From the NCBI RefSeq assembly GCF_003112555.1, contig NZ_BEWB01000014.1, forward strand, positions 186,001 to 250,000: a DNA stretch of 64,000 nt, written 5' to 3'. Numbering within the stretch: position 1 is the stretch's first letter; every line of letters begins with the position of its first letter. Both the position numbers and the translations under genes were made by a program. The stretch is from Streptomyces coelicoflavus. Its GTDB lineage: Bacteria; Actinomycetota; Actinomycetes; Streptomycetales; Streptomycetaceae. Under the pieces are notes generated by a model. The model ran no database searches. It had not been told where the DNA came from and saw only the letters and a list, made by a program, of their open reading frames with translations. Positions 25,536 to 33,474 of the stretch are shown here, in pieces.

Positions 25536-26396
25536 TCACTCCCGCTGGGTGAGTGTCTGGGGGTAGTCGGTGATGATGCCGTCGACGCCGAGGTTGGTCA
25601 TTTTGCGGATGGCGCCGGGTTCGTCGACGGTCCAGACGTTGATGTCCATGCCGAGTTGGTGGATGCGGTCGACGAGGGTCTGGTCGGTGACGGTGTGCTG
25701 GGGGTTGATCTGGTCGGCCCATTGGCTGAGTTCGGTCAGTTCGGTGTCGGTGGGGCGGTCGGCGTCGAGGATGCCGATGGGGATGTGGGGCTGGGCGGTG
25801 TGGAAGGTGTGGGCGTCGTCGGTCTGGAAGGACTGGACGGCCAGTCGGTTCCGGGTGAGGGCTTTGTGGAGGTAGCGGGGTTTGGCGCGCAGGGCGTCGG
25901 CGAGGTCGGTGGCGATGGTGGTGCCGTACTGGCTGCAGGGGCTGATTTCGGCGAGGAGTCCGGTGCGGGTGTGCTGGATGTGGCGGATGACGTCGTCGAT
26001 GGTGATGATGCGTTCGTCTGCGTAGTCGTCGTGGAACCAGGTTCCGGCGTCGAGGCGGCGCAGTTCGTTCCAGGTGAAGTCGGAGACGCGGTAGCGGGGG
26101 CGGTCGGGGTAGAGGTCTTCGATGTTGGTGGTGCGTTCCATGGTGCAGTCGTGGAAGTTGACGAGTTTGCCGTCCTTGGTGCGTTGGACGTCGATTTCGA
26201 CGTAGTCGGCGCGTTGGTGGACGGCGAGGTCGATGGCGGCGGCGGTGTTCTCGGGTGCCATGCCGGAGGAGCCGCGGTGGGCGATGGCGTCGGGTCCGTC
26301 GGTCGCGGCCCGCGCGGACGTCGACGTCATCGCCAACGCCAGCCCACTCAGCAACGCCACCACGACACCGGCGGCTCTGCCGCTCACGCGCCTCAC
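25536..26396 (-). CDS. Secreted glycerophosphodiester phosphodiesterase, copy B
   Basis: 286 aa, GTG 26396 overlapping the GH89 stop (GTGA), so translated by coupling to GH89 rather than from its own ribosome site. Same motifs as copy A: AHRGSSGMAPENT, VEIDVQRTKDG, NFHDCTMERTTN, and the same signal-peptide core. It differs in the first nine residues, the last residue and six internal residues (for example GMDIN versus GMTTN, and an Arg for His in KP-YLH). The 829-bp core is 98.8% identical to copy A and shares its GAA-rich codon bias. Placing a phosphodiesterase behind an alpha-GlcNAc-ase suggests joint release of phosphate and sugar from wall or host polymers, but this is speculative. Confidence 0.92.
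   Translation of the reverse strand: MRRVSGRAAGVVVALLSGLALAMTSTSARAATDGPDAIAHRGSSGMAPENTAAAIDLAVHQRADYVEIDVQRTKDGKLVNFHDCTMERTTNIEDLYPDRPRYRVSDFTWNELRRLDAGTWFHDDYADERIITIDDVIRHIQHTRTGLLAEISPCSQYGTTIATDLADALRAKPRYLHKALTRNRLAVQSFQTDDAHTFHTAQPHIPIGILDADRPTDTELTELSQWADQINPQHTVTDQTLVDRIHQLGMDINVWTVDEPGAIRKMTNLGVDGIITDYPQTLTQRE
25543..26371. repeat. 829-bp direct repeat, right copy
   Basis: Second copy of the GDPD-coding repeat (see 13962-14790). The ends coincide with the last codons and with the signal-peptide region. Ten substitutions, no indels. Confidence 0.97.
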
Positions 26397-28642
26397 CCCC
26401 GCGTCCCGGACGCGGCCGGTGCCGGCGGCGCCGGCGCGGGCAGGGCGTCGAGCACCGCGGCGGCCCGTGCCACGGGGTCGCCCGAGGGCTCGACGGGATA
26501 GTCGTCATGTCGCTGGTTCCAGGCGTTCTCGAGCGAGAACCAGTCGATGGCGGCCGGCGGCCGTCCGGTGACCAGTGCGGTGTCGAGGGAGTCGAGGTAC
26601 GTCGTCCAGCGCATCGCGTAGAAGTCGGAGACCAGCCCGGACCACTCCCGGTTGGCGTAGTCCCGCAGGCCGCCCGCGTCGCTGCCGGAACGGTGGCCCC
26701 AGGTGGTCAGGAGGGAACGGGCGTCGAACTCGGCGGCGTCCTTCTCCGCCGCGGTGCGGCCCCAGGACCTGGCGTCCGCCAGCCACGGGCCGAGCAGGAA
26801 ACGGGAGTCGGTGGCGAGCAGCCGGTCGAGCAGGTCCAGGTCGTCCTTCCACTCGGCGGCCCCCGCACGGAACCGGGACAGATCCCCGGCGTCGTAGGCG
26901 GCCTTGATCTCCGGCAGCAGGGAGCGGCTGCGGTTCGCCAGTGCCTGCCGGGCGACGTCGACCAGGTCGAAGCGGTAGGCGTCGGTGGTCCGCAGCGCCG
27001 GTGCGACCTTCAGCAGCTCGGCCAGCGCCGCGCGCACCGTGTCCGGGTCGTAGCGCATGGCTCCGGGACTCCAGCTGGCCGCCGAGGTGGCCGTCAGCCG
27101 GGGGCGGGCGGTGAAGAGGCTGTCCTGCGCCTCGCTCCAGGTGCCGGACGGCATGCTGTACGGGCCGGTGCGCAGCAGTTCCCAGGCCCGGGCCGCGTGC
27201 GGGTCCGGCCGGCCGTAGCGGCGTTCCGCGTACGCGGCGAACCAGCCGGAGTGGTCCACCGGTTCCGTGCGCCAGGCGAGTTCGGTGAACAACTCGTAGG
27301 CGACCGGATTGCCGCCCGTGCCCTCCGGCAGGTACGCGATGCCCGCGAGCGCGCTGCCGGGCTCGGTGCGCCACCGGTCGAAACGCTCCGCCCACACCGC
27401 GGTGTTGGCGCCGACGGTGGTGTGACCGCCGAAGTTGGGGATCGTGCCGAACGCGTAGGGCGCGCCGTGCCAGGCGGTCTCGCGGTCGAGGCCGTCGTAG
27501 CGGTCGGACAGACCGTCGACGATGAGCAGCCTGCTCTTGTCGACGGCGTCGATGATCTGCGTCGAGGGGTTGTTCTGCCAGCCGATCAGGGTCCACACGG
27601 CGCCGGGGCGGGCGGTCTGGAGGGCGTTCATCACAGCCCGGGCGGCGTCCCCGACGGGGACGTTCCCCGGTCGGCCGCCCTCGTGCAGCAGGTCCATCTT
27701 GTACATCGTGGAGTCGCCGAACAGCTCACGCTGATGGCGGTAGAACGAGGCGGCGACCCTGGAGAACACCCCGGTGCGCGGGTCCAGCCAGTCGGGCCGC
27801 TCGAAGCCGACCCACTGACCCTGCGGGACCACCGTTCCCTCGGGGTTGCGTGCCGTGAAGTCCGGGGGCACGGTGCCGTAGTAGCCGGGCAGTACGGGCG
27901 TCATGCCGAGCTCGCGCAGCCGGTTCGCGATCCTGCGGCCGAGTGCCGCCCGCTGCTCGATCAGCCGCTCGGAGACGGGGCCGGCGAAGCCGGACATGTT
28001 CTGCATCAGCCACCACGGCTGGTGCGCCGGACCGGGGATCCAGGACCGGAGTTCCTTCTTCGAGTAGCCGAACTCCTGGAGCGTTTCGTAGTAGACGGCG
28101 TCGGCGCCCATCTGGACGAAGACCTCGTTCACCCCGTGCAGGGCGAGGAGATCGATCTGTTTCTCGTAGGAGGCCCAGTCGCGGTAGGCGCCGGAGTAGC
28201 CGTCGTCGGTGTCGTTGAGCGCGAAGCGGTGGGGCACGGAGGCGTGCCGGCGAACGGTGCCCTCGGGTGCGGGCAGGACGCGCGGCAGCTTCGCCGTGCT
28301 GCGTCCCGGCCAGCCGAGGTCCACCTTGGCCGTGTACTTGAGGTACCAGTTGACCCCGCTGAGGATCGCGGCGGGACTGGTCCCCCGCACCCGCACGTGG
28401 CCGGCGCGGCCGGAGACGCCGAACCAGTCGCCGGAGGCGGGGCGGCGCACCGGAACCAGCGTGAACTGAGTGACGTGCCGGGGCAGCAGCCGGGTGAGCG
28501 CCGCTCTGGCGGAGTGCGTCGAGAAGCCCGGTCCGCGCGGCGCGGAATCCGCCGCGGGGGAGGGGGCGGGGGTGAGCGTGGTGGTGAGAAGAGCGAAGGC
28601 GACGGCCGCGCAGATGGCAGCCCAGGGTCTGAGGCTTCTCAC
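26393..28642 (-). CDS. Secreted GH89 alpha-N-acetylglucosaminidase
   Basis: About 749 aa from GTG 28642 (VRSLRPWAAICAAV), placed five bases after AGAGG. Sec signal peptide (AAICAAVAFALLTTTLTPAP). The body is NAGLU/GH89: SGVNWYLKY in the N-terminal subdomain, a TIM barrel with ALNDTDDGYSGAYRDWASYEKQIDLLALHGVNEVF (read in pieces), LPGYYGTVPPDF, DLLHEGG, IGWQNNP and FGTIPNFGGHTTV, and the C-terminal helical domain. It releases terminal alpha-linked GlcNAc, as in heparan sulfate or alpha-1,4-GlcNAc-capped mucin-type glycans. The stop overlaps GDPD copy B. No CebR-like box was found upstream, so it is probably not in the LacI regulon. Confidence 0.9.
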   Translation of the reverse strand: MRSLRPWAAICAAVAFALLTTTLTPAPSPAADSAPRGPGFSTHSARAALTRLLPRHVTQFTLVPVRRPASGDWFGVSGRAGHVRVRGTSPAAILSGVNWYLKYTAKVDLGWPGRSTAKLPRVLPAPEGTVRRHASVPHRFALNDTDDGYSGAYRDWASYEKQIDLLALHGVNEVFVQMGADAVYYETLQEFGYSKKELRSWIPGPAHQPWWLMQNMSGFAGPVSERLIEQRAALGRRIANRLRELGMTPVLPGYYGTVPPDFTARNPEGTVVPQGQWVGFERPDWLDPRTGVFSRVAASFYRHQRELFGDSTMYKMDLLHEGGRPGNVPVGDAARAVMNALQTARPGAVWTLIGWQNNPSTQIIDAVDKSRLLIVDGLSDRYDGLDRETAWHGAPYAFGTIPNFGGHTTVGANTAVWAERFDRWRTEPGSALAGIAYLPEGTGGNPVAYELFTELAWRTEPVDHSGWFAAYAERRYGRPDPHAARAWELLRTGPYSMPSGTWSEAQDSLFTARPRLTATSAASWSPGAMRYDPDTVRAALAELLKVAPALRTTDAYRFDLVDVARQALANRSRSLLPEIKAAYDAGDLSRFRAGAAEWKDDLDLLDRLLATDSRFLLGPWLADARSWGRTAAEKDAAEFDARSLLTTWGHRSGSDAGGLRDYANREWSGLVSDFYAMRWTTYLDSLDTALVTGRPPAAIDWFSLENAWNQRHDDYPVEPSGDPVARAAAVLDALPAPAPPAPAASGTRG

Positions 28643-29001
28643 GGTCACCTCTGCGAAGTTGTTGACGGGGTGCTCGTGAATATGGGGGCGGGCGGGCAGC
28701 CGGTCAAGGGCGCCTCGCCGTGCACAGGTGGGTCTTCGGCCATCGCCGGCGGGCCGGAGGACGTGGGCCGTGGCCGATCCCGAGGGGAGGTTCCGCACGT
28801 ACCGGCATGTCCTGGGCGGAGATGGCGCCGCACATGCGTTCTGCATATGCGCGCATGGCTGGCCAAAGGGTCACCGGAGGTAGGGGGCGTGCCGAGTGGT
28901 CTTCGGTGGGTGCCGGGTCCTCCGCCGTGCGAGTTCCGCCATTCGGGTCCATCCTTGAAGCCGGGCCACGAAGCCCACAGACCGACCCATCGGGAGGTCC
29001 T
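28643..29001. other. Intergenic region upstream of GH89 and the 51-aa gene
   Basis: 359 bases between divergent genes. Holds the GH89 ribosome site (AGAGG), a GCATATGC palindrome (28843-28850) and the GGGAGG site for the small membrane gene. No LacI or DasR box, and no plausible ORF with start and ribosome site. Confidence 0.6.
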
Positions 29002-29157
29002 GTGATTCTGCTCGCGCTGCTCCTGCCCGTCGTGATGATGGCCTTCCTCTTCGGCGCCGACGCGCTCGAAGACCTGATCTTTCCGCCCCCGGCGGGCCCG
29101 GCGTCCCCGGACGAGGATGCTCCGGGCGCCGACACCGCCCGTACGACCCCCCTCTGA
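29002..29157 (+). CDS. Small single-pass membrane protein
   Basis: 51 aa, GTG 29002 behind GGGAGGT. One N-terminal hydrophobic segment (ILLALLLPVVMMAFLFGADALEDL) then an acidic Pro-rich tail (FPPPAGPASPDEDAPG). Short proteins of this design are widespread in Streptomyces, often annotated as hypothetical membrane proteins. Function unknown. The stop codon lies inside a terminator-like hairpin, supporting the reading as an independent transcription unit between GH89 and GH16. Confidence 0.6.
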   Translation: MILLALLLPVVMMAFLFGADALEDLIFPPPAGPASPDEDAPGADTARTTPL

Positions 29158-29170
29158 GACGGGAGGGGGG
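29147..29170. terminator. Terminator after the 51-aa gene
   Basis: Inverted repeat CCCCCCTC (29147-29154) and GAGGGGGG (29163-29170) with an 8-base loop holding the stop codon. It separates the small gene from the convergent GH16 gene. Confidence 0.65.
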
Positions 29171-29191
29171 CCGTGCCCGGCGCGGGGTCCG

Positions 29192-30049
29192 TCAGCCGTC
29201 GCTCGTGGTGACCTTCACCTCGTCGACCACCAGCTGCTGCGGGAAGGTGGTCGAACCGTCGGGGTCGCCCGGCCAGTAGCCGCCCACCGCGAGGTTCAGG
29301 ATGAGGAAGAACGGCTTGTCGAAGACCCACTCCTTGCCGCCCAGGTCGGCCGGCGTGCGGGTCTGGTAGACGTTGCCGTCGACCGACCAGGTGATGCTGT
29401 CCGGCGCCCAGTCCACCGCGAAGGTGTGGAAGGCGTCGGCGAACGCCTCGCCGTTCGGCAGCGTGTAACCCGCGCCGATGCCGCCCGAGCCGGAGTAGCC
29501 GGGGCCGTGGATGGTGCCGTGGACCGTCGACGGTTCGAAGCCGACGTTCTCCATCACGTCGATCTCGCCCGAATTGGGCCAGCCGACCTCGCCGATGTCC
29601 TGGCCGAGCATCCAGAACGCGGGCCAGATGCCCTGCCCGCGCGGGATCTTCATCCGGGCCTCGACGTGCCCGTAGGTCGCGGTGAACTTTCCGGAGGTGT
29701 TCAGCCGCGCGGAGGTGTACTCGCACGTGCCGTACCAGCACTGGTAGTTGCCCGGGTTCTCGCGGCGGGCCTCGATCACCAGGTTGCCCCGGCCGTCGAG
29801 CTTCGCGTTGTCCGTGCCGGGCGTGTAGTACTGCCGCTCGTGGTTGTTGACGTTGTCGCCGGTCTCGAGCTGCCACTTCGCGGCGTCGACGCCGGATCCG
29901 GCGGGTCCGTCGAAGGTGTCCGAGAACGTCACCGCCTGCGCGGCCGCCGGCCGGAGTTCCGCCTGCGCGGGGGTGACCGCGGCGGCCGCGACGAGGGTGG
30001 CGGACAGGGCGGCGAGCAGGCAACCGCGGAGCAGTCGTGGGGAGGCCAT
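29192..30049 (-). CDS. Secreted GH16 endo-beta-1,3-glucanase (laminarinase)
   Basis: 285 aa, ATG 30049. Signal peptide ends in TPAQA/EL. The GH16 active-site motif GEIDVMENVG gives nucleophile Glu162 and acid/base Glu167 with Asp164 between; the extra Met in ExDxME is characteristic of laminarinases rather than lichenases. WPAFWMLGQ, HTFAVDWAPDSITWSVDG and FFLILNLAVGG are further family markers. It cuts internal beta-1,3 bonds of glucans, complementing the two GH64 enzymes. A 20-bp LacI-type palindrome lies 12-31 bases upstream, which ties it to the sugar-import operon's regulator. Confidence 0.93.
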   Translation of the reverse strand: MASPRLLRGCLLAALSATLVAAAAVTPAQAELRPAAAQAVTFSDTFDGPAGSGVDAAKWQLETGDNVNNHERQYYTPGTDNAKLDGRGNLVIEARRENPGNYQCWYGTCEYTSARLNTSGKFTATYGHVEARMKIPRGQGIWPAFWMLGQDIGEVGWPNSGEIDVMENVGFEPSTVHGTIHGPGYSGSGGIGAGYTLPNGEAFADAFHTFAVDWAPDSITWSVDGNVYQTRTPADLGGKEWVFDKPFFLILNLAVGGYWPGDPDGSTTFPQQLVVDEVKVTTSDG

Positions 30050-30060
30050 GTCTCTCCGTT

Positions 30061-30080
30061 TCGTGGGCCCGCTCCCACGA
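30061..30080. promoter_or_regulatory. LacI/CebR-like operator upstream of GH16
   Basis: TCGTGGG (30061-30067) and CCCACGA (30074-30080) flank a 6-bp centre. The core TGGGCCCGCTCCCA differs from the CebR site TGGGAGCGCTCCCA at two positions. It is 12 bases from the start codon. Confidence 0.78.
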
Positions 30081-30149
30081 GAGGGGGAGCGGACGCCGGG
30101 GTGGGGGGAGGGTGTGCGGTCCGGGCCGGGTGGGGCCGGCCGGGGCCGG

Positions 30150-31343
30150 TCAGTCGAAGGACTCCAGCGTGATCGCCGCGTCCTTGGGGTCGCCGTCGTG
30201 CACCAGCGACTCGTGGTTGCCGACGTCGTCGAAGGCGAAGGCGTACGCCTGGCCGTCCCGCATCTGCGCGTGGACGAGGCGGGCGTAGTGGTTGGTGACG
30301 TCGTCCTGGTAGAAGCCGGAGGCGTCGGCGTCGGGCTGCTCGGAATTGGTGAGCAGCGTGGACCGGTTGTACGCGGCGCACAGGGTCCGCGAGATGGGGC
30401 CGCGCACCTGGTCGTTGGGGGCGTCCAGCTTGTTGTAGCAGCCGAAGACCGAGTCGGAGTCCGGCTTCTCGAAGGAGGTCACCACCGCACCGCTGCCGTC
30501 GGTGAAGTCCATCCTGTCGCCGTTGACCCTGCCGTGGAACTTGGTGTCGGGCTGGTCCTTGAACGGCGTCACCGTCAGCGTGTCCGTGGCGTACTTGCTC
30601 CAGACACGGTCGATGTAGTCGTCCATCACGCCGGCGGGCAGGTCGCCCGAGCCGATGCCGTGCCCGGGCGCCAGGACGCGCAGCGGCGAGCCGTCGCCGC
30701 GCGTCTGGACCAGCCCCTCCCAGCCGCCGCCCTGCTGTGTGAGACCGTCGGCGACCGCCTTGTACCCGCCGGGCTTCAGGGAACCCGTCTGCTTCGTGGA
30801 CCCGTCACCCGCCGTCAGGCCGACGGAGTAGGGCGCCGAGAACATGTCCACCTGGGTGGAGTTGATCCACAGACCGGAGTCGTTGAGCGTGTACTCGGTC
30901 CAGTTGAACAGCGTGTCGTGGTTGGGGTCGGCGGCGTTCTGGACGGCGGGCTGCACGAGGCCGCCCTCGGCGAGCCGGAAGTCGAGCTTCTTGCCGTACG
31001 AGAAGTAGACCCGGCCCGAGAACTTCGGAAGCTGAACGGTCTTTGACCCGCCGTTTGCGGGCCCCGCGAACGAGGCGTCGGGGGCGGGGACCGGCGGAGC
31101 GCCACCGGCCGGCCAGGCGTGGAAGGTTCCGCTCTCGTCGGCGTACCCCTGCTTCCCGGAAGCGAGTTCGGTGCCGATCACGTAGACGTAGACCTGCTCG
31201 GCGTTGCCCGAGTCGTTCTTCAGGGTGAGCGGGATGGTGTCCGGTACCGCCGAAGCCGGTTCGGCCGGGCCGCCGACGACGGCGATGGCGCCGATCGACG
31301 CCGCGACGGCCAGGGACGCCGTCAGCTTGCGTGGGGAAAGCAC
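30150..31343 (-). CDS. GH64 laminaripentaose-producing beta-1,3-glucanase, paralog 2
   Basis: 397 aa; GTG 31343 behind AAGGAGGA. Secreted (SLAVAASIGAIAVVGG, cleavage near PASA/VPD). The layout is the same as paralog 1 with the catalytic pair at Glu150 and Asp166 in NWTEYTLNDSG and NSTQVDMFS, plus GTFHAWPAGG and DDVGNHESLVHDGDP. It is clearly diverged from paralog 1, so an older duplication. Its promoter carries no CebR-like box; instead a TCAACTAGTTGA palindrome and a TTGACATGTCC element shared with the divergent GH43 gene. It may be regulated differently from paralog 1. Confidence 0.94.
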   Translation of the reverse strand: MLSPRKLTASLAVAASIGAIAVVGGPAEPASAVPDTIPLTLKNDSGNAEQVYVYVIGTELASGKQGYADESGTFHAWPAGGAPPVPAPDASFAGPANGGSKTVQLPKFSGRVYFSYGKKLDFRLAEGGLVQPAVQNAADPNHDTLFNWTEYTLNDSGLWINSTQVDMFSAPYSVGLTAGDGSTKQTGSLKPGGYKAVADGLTQQGGGWEGLVQTRGDGSPLRVLAPGHGIGSGDLPAGVMDDYIDRVWSKYATDTLTVTPFKDQPDTKFHGRVNGDRMDFTDGSGAVVTSFEKPDSDSVFGCYNKLDAPNDQVRGPISRTLCAAYNRSTLLTNSEQPDADASGFYQDDVTNHYARLVHAQMRDGQAYAFAFDDVGNHESLVHDGDPKDAAITLESFD

Positions 31344-31397
31344 ACGGTCCTCCTTGGTGTGGGGGACTTGCAGCGTTGTAGTCCTTCCCTGGACATG

Positions 31398-31409
31398 TCA
31401 ACTAGTTGA
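31398..31409. promoter_or_regulatory. Palindrome TCAACTAGTTGA upstream of GH64 paralog 2
   Basis: Perfect 12-bp palindrome 55-66 bases before the GTG start. It overlaps, on the minus strand, TTGACATGTCC (31391-31401), which recurs on the plus strand before the GH43 gene. Probable operator or promoter element; binding protein unknown. Confidence 0.5.
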
Positions 31410-31511
31410 ACGAGATCAATCGGAAGAAGGCCCTCCAGGTTCGGAAGGTGAAGTGGAGGGGTATCCCGCGTTTCCGTGTGCCGTGTGTAAGTGGGGCGTC
31501 GCGGTGCGCTC

Positions 31512-31532
31512 ATTGACATGTCCGCTGTCAAT
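31512..31532. promoter_or_regulatory. Inverted repeat overlapping a TTGACA element before GH43
   Basis: ATTGACA (31512-31518) and TGTCAAT (31526-31532) with a 7-bp spacer, 74 bases before the GH43 start. The left arm contains a consensus -35 hexamer TTGACA, so a repressor bound here would occlude the promoter. Confidence 0.55.
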
Positions 31533-31605
31533 TACGATCCTGGGGACCTGTCTCCTTCCATCGATGTACACCACGCCCCGTCACGCCCCGTGGAAGCGGA
31601 GGGAC

Positions 31606-32715
31606 ATGCCGACCCTGCCTGCAAGCGCGCCGAACGGCACCGGGAAGTTCTCCCGCCGCCTGCGTGGCGCCGTCGCCGCCCTGCTGTCCGGCGCGCTGAC
31701 CGCCCTCCTGCTCCTGGTGTCCTCCGCCGGTCCCGCGCAGGCGGACCGGACCGGCATGCGGGCCGCCGACCCGAGCGTGATCCGGGTCGGCGGCACCTAC
31801 GTCTCGGTGCAGTCCACCGGGGGCGGCATCGCCGTGCGCCGGGCCTCCTCCCCGGCCGCGCTGGCGTCGGCGCCCGCCCGGCAGGTCTGGACGGACACCC
31901 GCGGCTACGGCGAGGTGTGGGCCCCCGAGATCGTGCGGGACGGCGGCCGCTACTACATCTACTTCTCGGCCGGTCGCGGGGCGGCCCACCGGATGTACGT
32001 CATCGGCTCCGCCACCGCGGACAGCGGGTACACGGCCGAGACGAAGCTGGCGCTGCCCGGCGACAAGTGGGCCATCGACGGCACCCTGTTCACCTTCGAG
32101 GGGCAGCGGTGGTTCGTCTGGTCGGGCTGGGCCGGCGACACCAACGTCGAACAGAACCTCTACATCGCGCGGATGAGCAGCCCGACCACGCCGACCGGCG
32201 CGCGGTACGTCATTTCGCAGCCCCGCGAGAGCTGGGAAAGGGTGGTCGGCAACCCGTTCATCAACGAGGGCCCCGAGCCGATCAGGGACCCGAACGGGCA
32301 ACTGCACATCGCGTACTCCGCCAACGGCAGTTGGAGCGACCAGTACTGCCTGGCCGACCTGAGACTGCGGGCCGGCGGCGACCCGACGTACGTGTGGGAC
32401 TGGTACAAGTCCAACGGCTGCCTGTTCGGCTCGCACCGCGCCACGATGATGGCCGGCTGGGACCCCACCCTGCACGTCGACGGTCCCGGCCACCACAGCT
32501 TCGTCCTGCTGGACGGCGACATCGCCACCAGCCCGCCCGCCGGCCCCAGGTTCCCCCTGATGTTCCACGCGGTCGCGAAGGGGACGCCGTACGCGTGGGA
32601 GAACCGCTACTGGTACACCGGCACCTTCTGCTGGTGGGGCGGGACCACCTACAGTCGCGCCAACGTGCCCGGCCCCACCAGTGACACCGGCTGGAGCCTC
32701 AAGTTCTTCGAGTAG
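31606..32715 (+). CDS. Secreted GH43 glycoside hydrolase (arabinan-type)
   Basis: 369 aa, ATG 31606 behind GCGGAGGG. Sec signal peptide (AVAALLSGALTALLLLVSSAGPAQA). Five-bladed propeller features of GH43: MRAADPSVIRVGGTYV with the base Asp, GYGEVWAPEIVRDGGRYYIYFSAG, WAIDGTLFTFEGQRWFVWSGW and INEGPEPIRDPNGQLHIAYSANGSW with the acid Glu. The closest remembered relatives are exo-1,5-alpha-L-arabinofuranosidases (subfamily 26 type), so arabinan side-chain cleavage is likely. No carbohydrate-binding module. It is divergent from GH64 paralog 2, sharing a TTGACATGTCC promoter element. Confidence 0.83.
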   Translation: MPTLPASAPNGTGKFSRRLRGAVAALLSGALTALLLLVSSAGPAQADRTGMRAADPSVIRVGGTYVSVQSTGGGIAVRRASSPAALASAPARQVWTDTRGYGEVWAPEIVRDGGRYYIYFSAGRGAAHRMYVIGSATADSGYTAETKLALPGDKWAIDGTLFTFEGQRWFVWSGWAGDTNVEQNLYIARMSSPTTPTGARYVISQPRESWERVVGNPFINEGPEPIRDPNGQLHIAYSANGSWSDQYCLADLRLRAGGDPTYVWDWYKSNGCLFGSHRATMMAGWDPTLHVDGPGHHSFVLLDGDIATSPPAGPRFPLMFHAVAKGTPYAWENRYWYTGTFCWWGGTTYSRANVPGPTSDTGWSLKFFE

Positions 32716-32739
32716 CGCACCGGCCGGGCACGCGCCCCG

Positions 32740-33201
32740 TCAGGGAGCCAGGGACCAGCGCGGCGGCACCCCGGCGAGCCCGCAGACCAGGAAGTACAGG
32801 GGGATGGGCGCGGTGTAGGGCGAGTCGCCGTCGGGGCCGTGGACCAGGCGGGCACCGGCCGGCCGGTCCGAGGGCCGCGCCCGTGTCCAGGAAGGGTCGC
32901 CGACGACGTAGGGGGTGCCGGACGGCCACGCCACCCCGATGTCGGAGCCGGACGGGACGATCCACCACCAACGGGCCCCGTCGGCGAACACGCAGCCGGC
33001 GCGGGGCAGGCGGGCCAGGATGCGCTCCCCGTGGGACACGGAGGTGCCTACGGCGTCGTGCCCCAGCCCGGCGCGCAGTCCGGGGGGAAGACGGAGCGGG
33101 CCGGGGCCGGGACCGGGCCGGCGGGCGGCGCCGGAGAGGCGGGAGCGGTCGCGGACGGCGGCCGCGGACGGACGTGGATCGCGGGTGTACTGCGGGTCCA
33201 T
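32740..33201 (-). CDS. Hypothetical protein
   Basis: 153 aa from ATG 33201, with AAAGGA ten bases upstream. The conserved-looking core is GTSVSHGERILARLPRAGCVF, ARWWWIVPSGSDIGVAWPSG and SPYTAPIPLYFLVCGLAG; the N-terminal third is Arg/Pro-rich and variable. No signal peptide or clear membrane segment. It stands opposite an XRE/DUF5753 regulator, an arrangement frequent in Streptomyces. I recognise the general type but no family or function. Confidence 0.55.
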   Translation of the reverse strand: MDPQYTRDPRPSAAAVRDRSRLSGAARRPGPGPGPLRLPPGLRAGLGHDAVGTSVSHGERILARLPRAGCVFADGARWWWIVPSGSDIGVAWPSGTPYVVGDPSWTRARPSDRPAGARLVHGPDGDSPYTAPIPLYFLVCGLAGVPPRWSLAP

Positions 33202-33474
33202 GGGGGGTGTGTCCTTTGGCCGCGACGGACGGCAGGAGAACGTTGTCATGCGCGAGGGGCCCGGGAGGCGGGGAGGTGTCCGCAACGGGGCGGTCCTGGT
33301 CATCGGTCGAGAAGTGCAGGGGGCGGTGAAGCCACTGTGTCACCCGTCAACAACCATGCGCAACCGCCAAGTTGAAAATTGCAGGCCTCTGGAGGCATGC
33401 TCCTGCGGCGGGAGGACGCCCGTGACAGACTGGTGTGTCCGCTCCCGCGCGCGGGACGGTGAAAGGGAGACGGT
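33202..33474. other. Intergenic region before the XRE regulator
   Basis: 273 bases between divergent genes. Comparatively A/T-rich around 33340-33390 (CAACAACCATGC, CAAGTTGAAAATTGCAGG), the most A/T-rich patch nearby, probably the promoters. GAAAGGGAGA before GTG 33475 is the ribosome site. No inverted repeat of note. Confidence 0.5.

Noticed and set aside
13962..26371. The bracketed 11.6-kb segment as a composite transposon
   Set aside because: The repeat is a phosphodiesterase gene, with no transposase, terminal inverted repeats or target duplications seen at either end.
28843..28850. GCATATGC as an operator for GH89
   Set aside because: It is an isolated 8-bp palindrome about 200 bases from the start, without a second copy or flanking symmetry.
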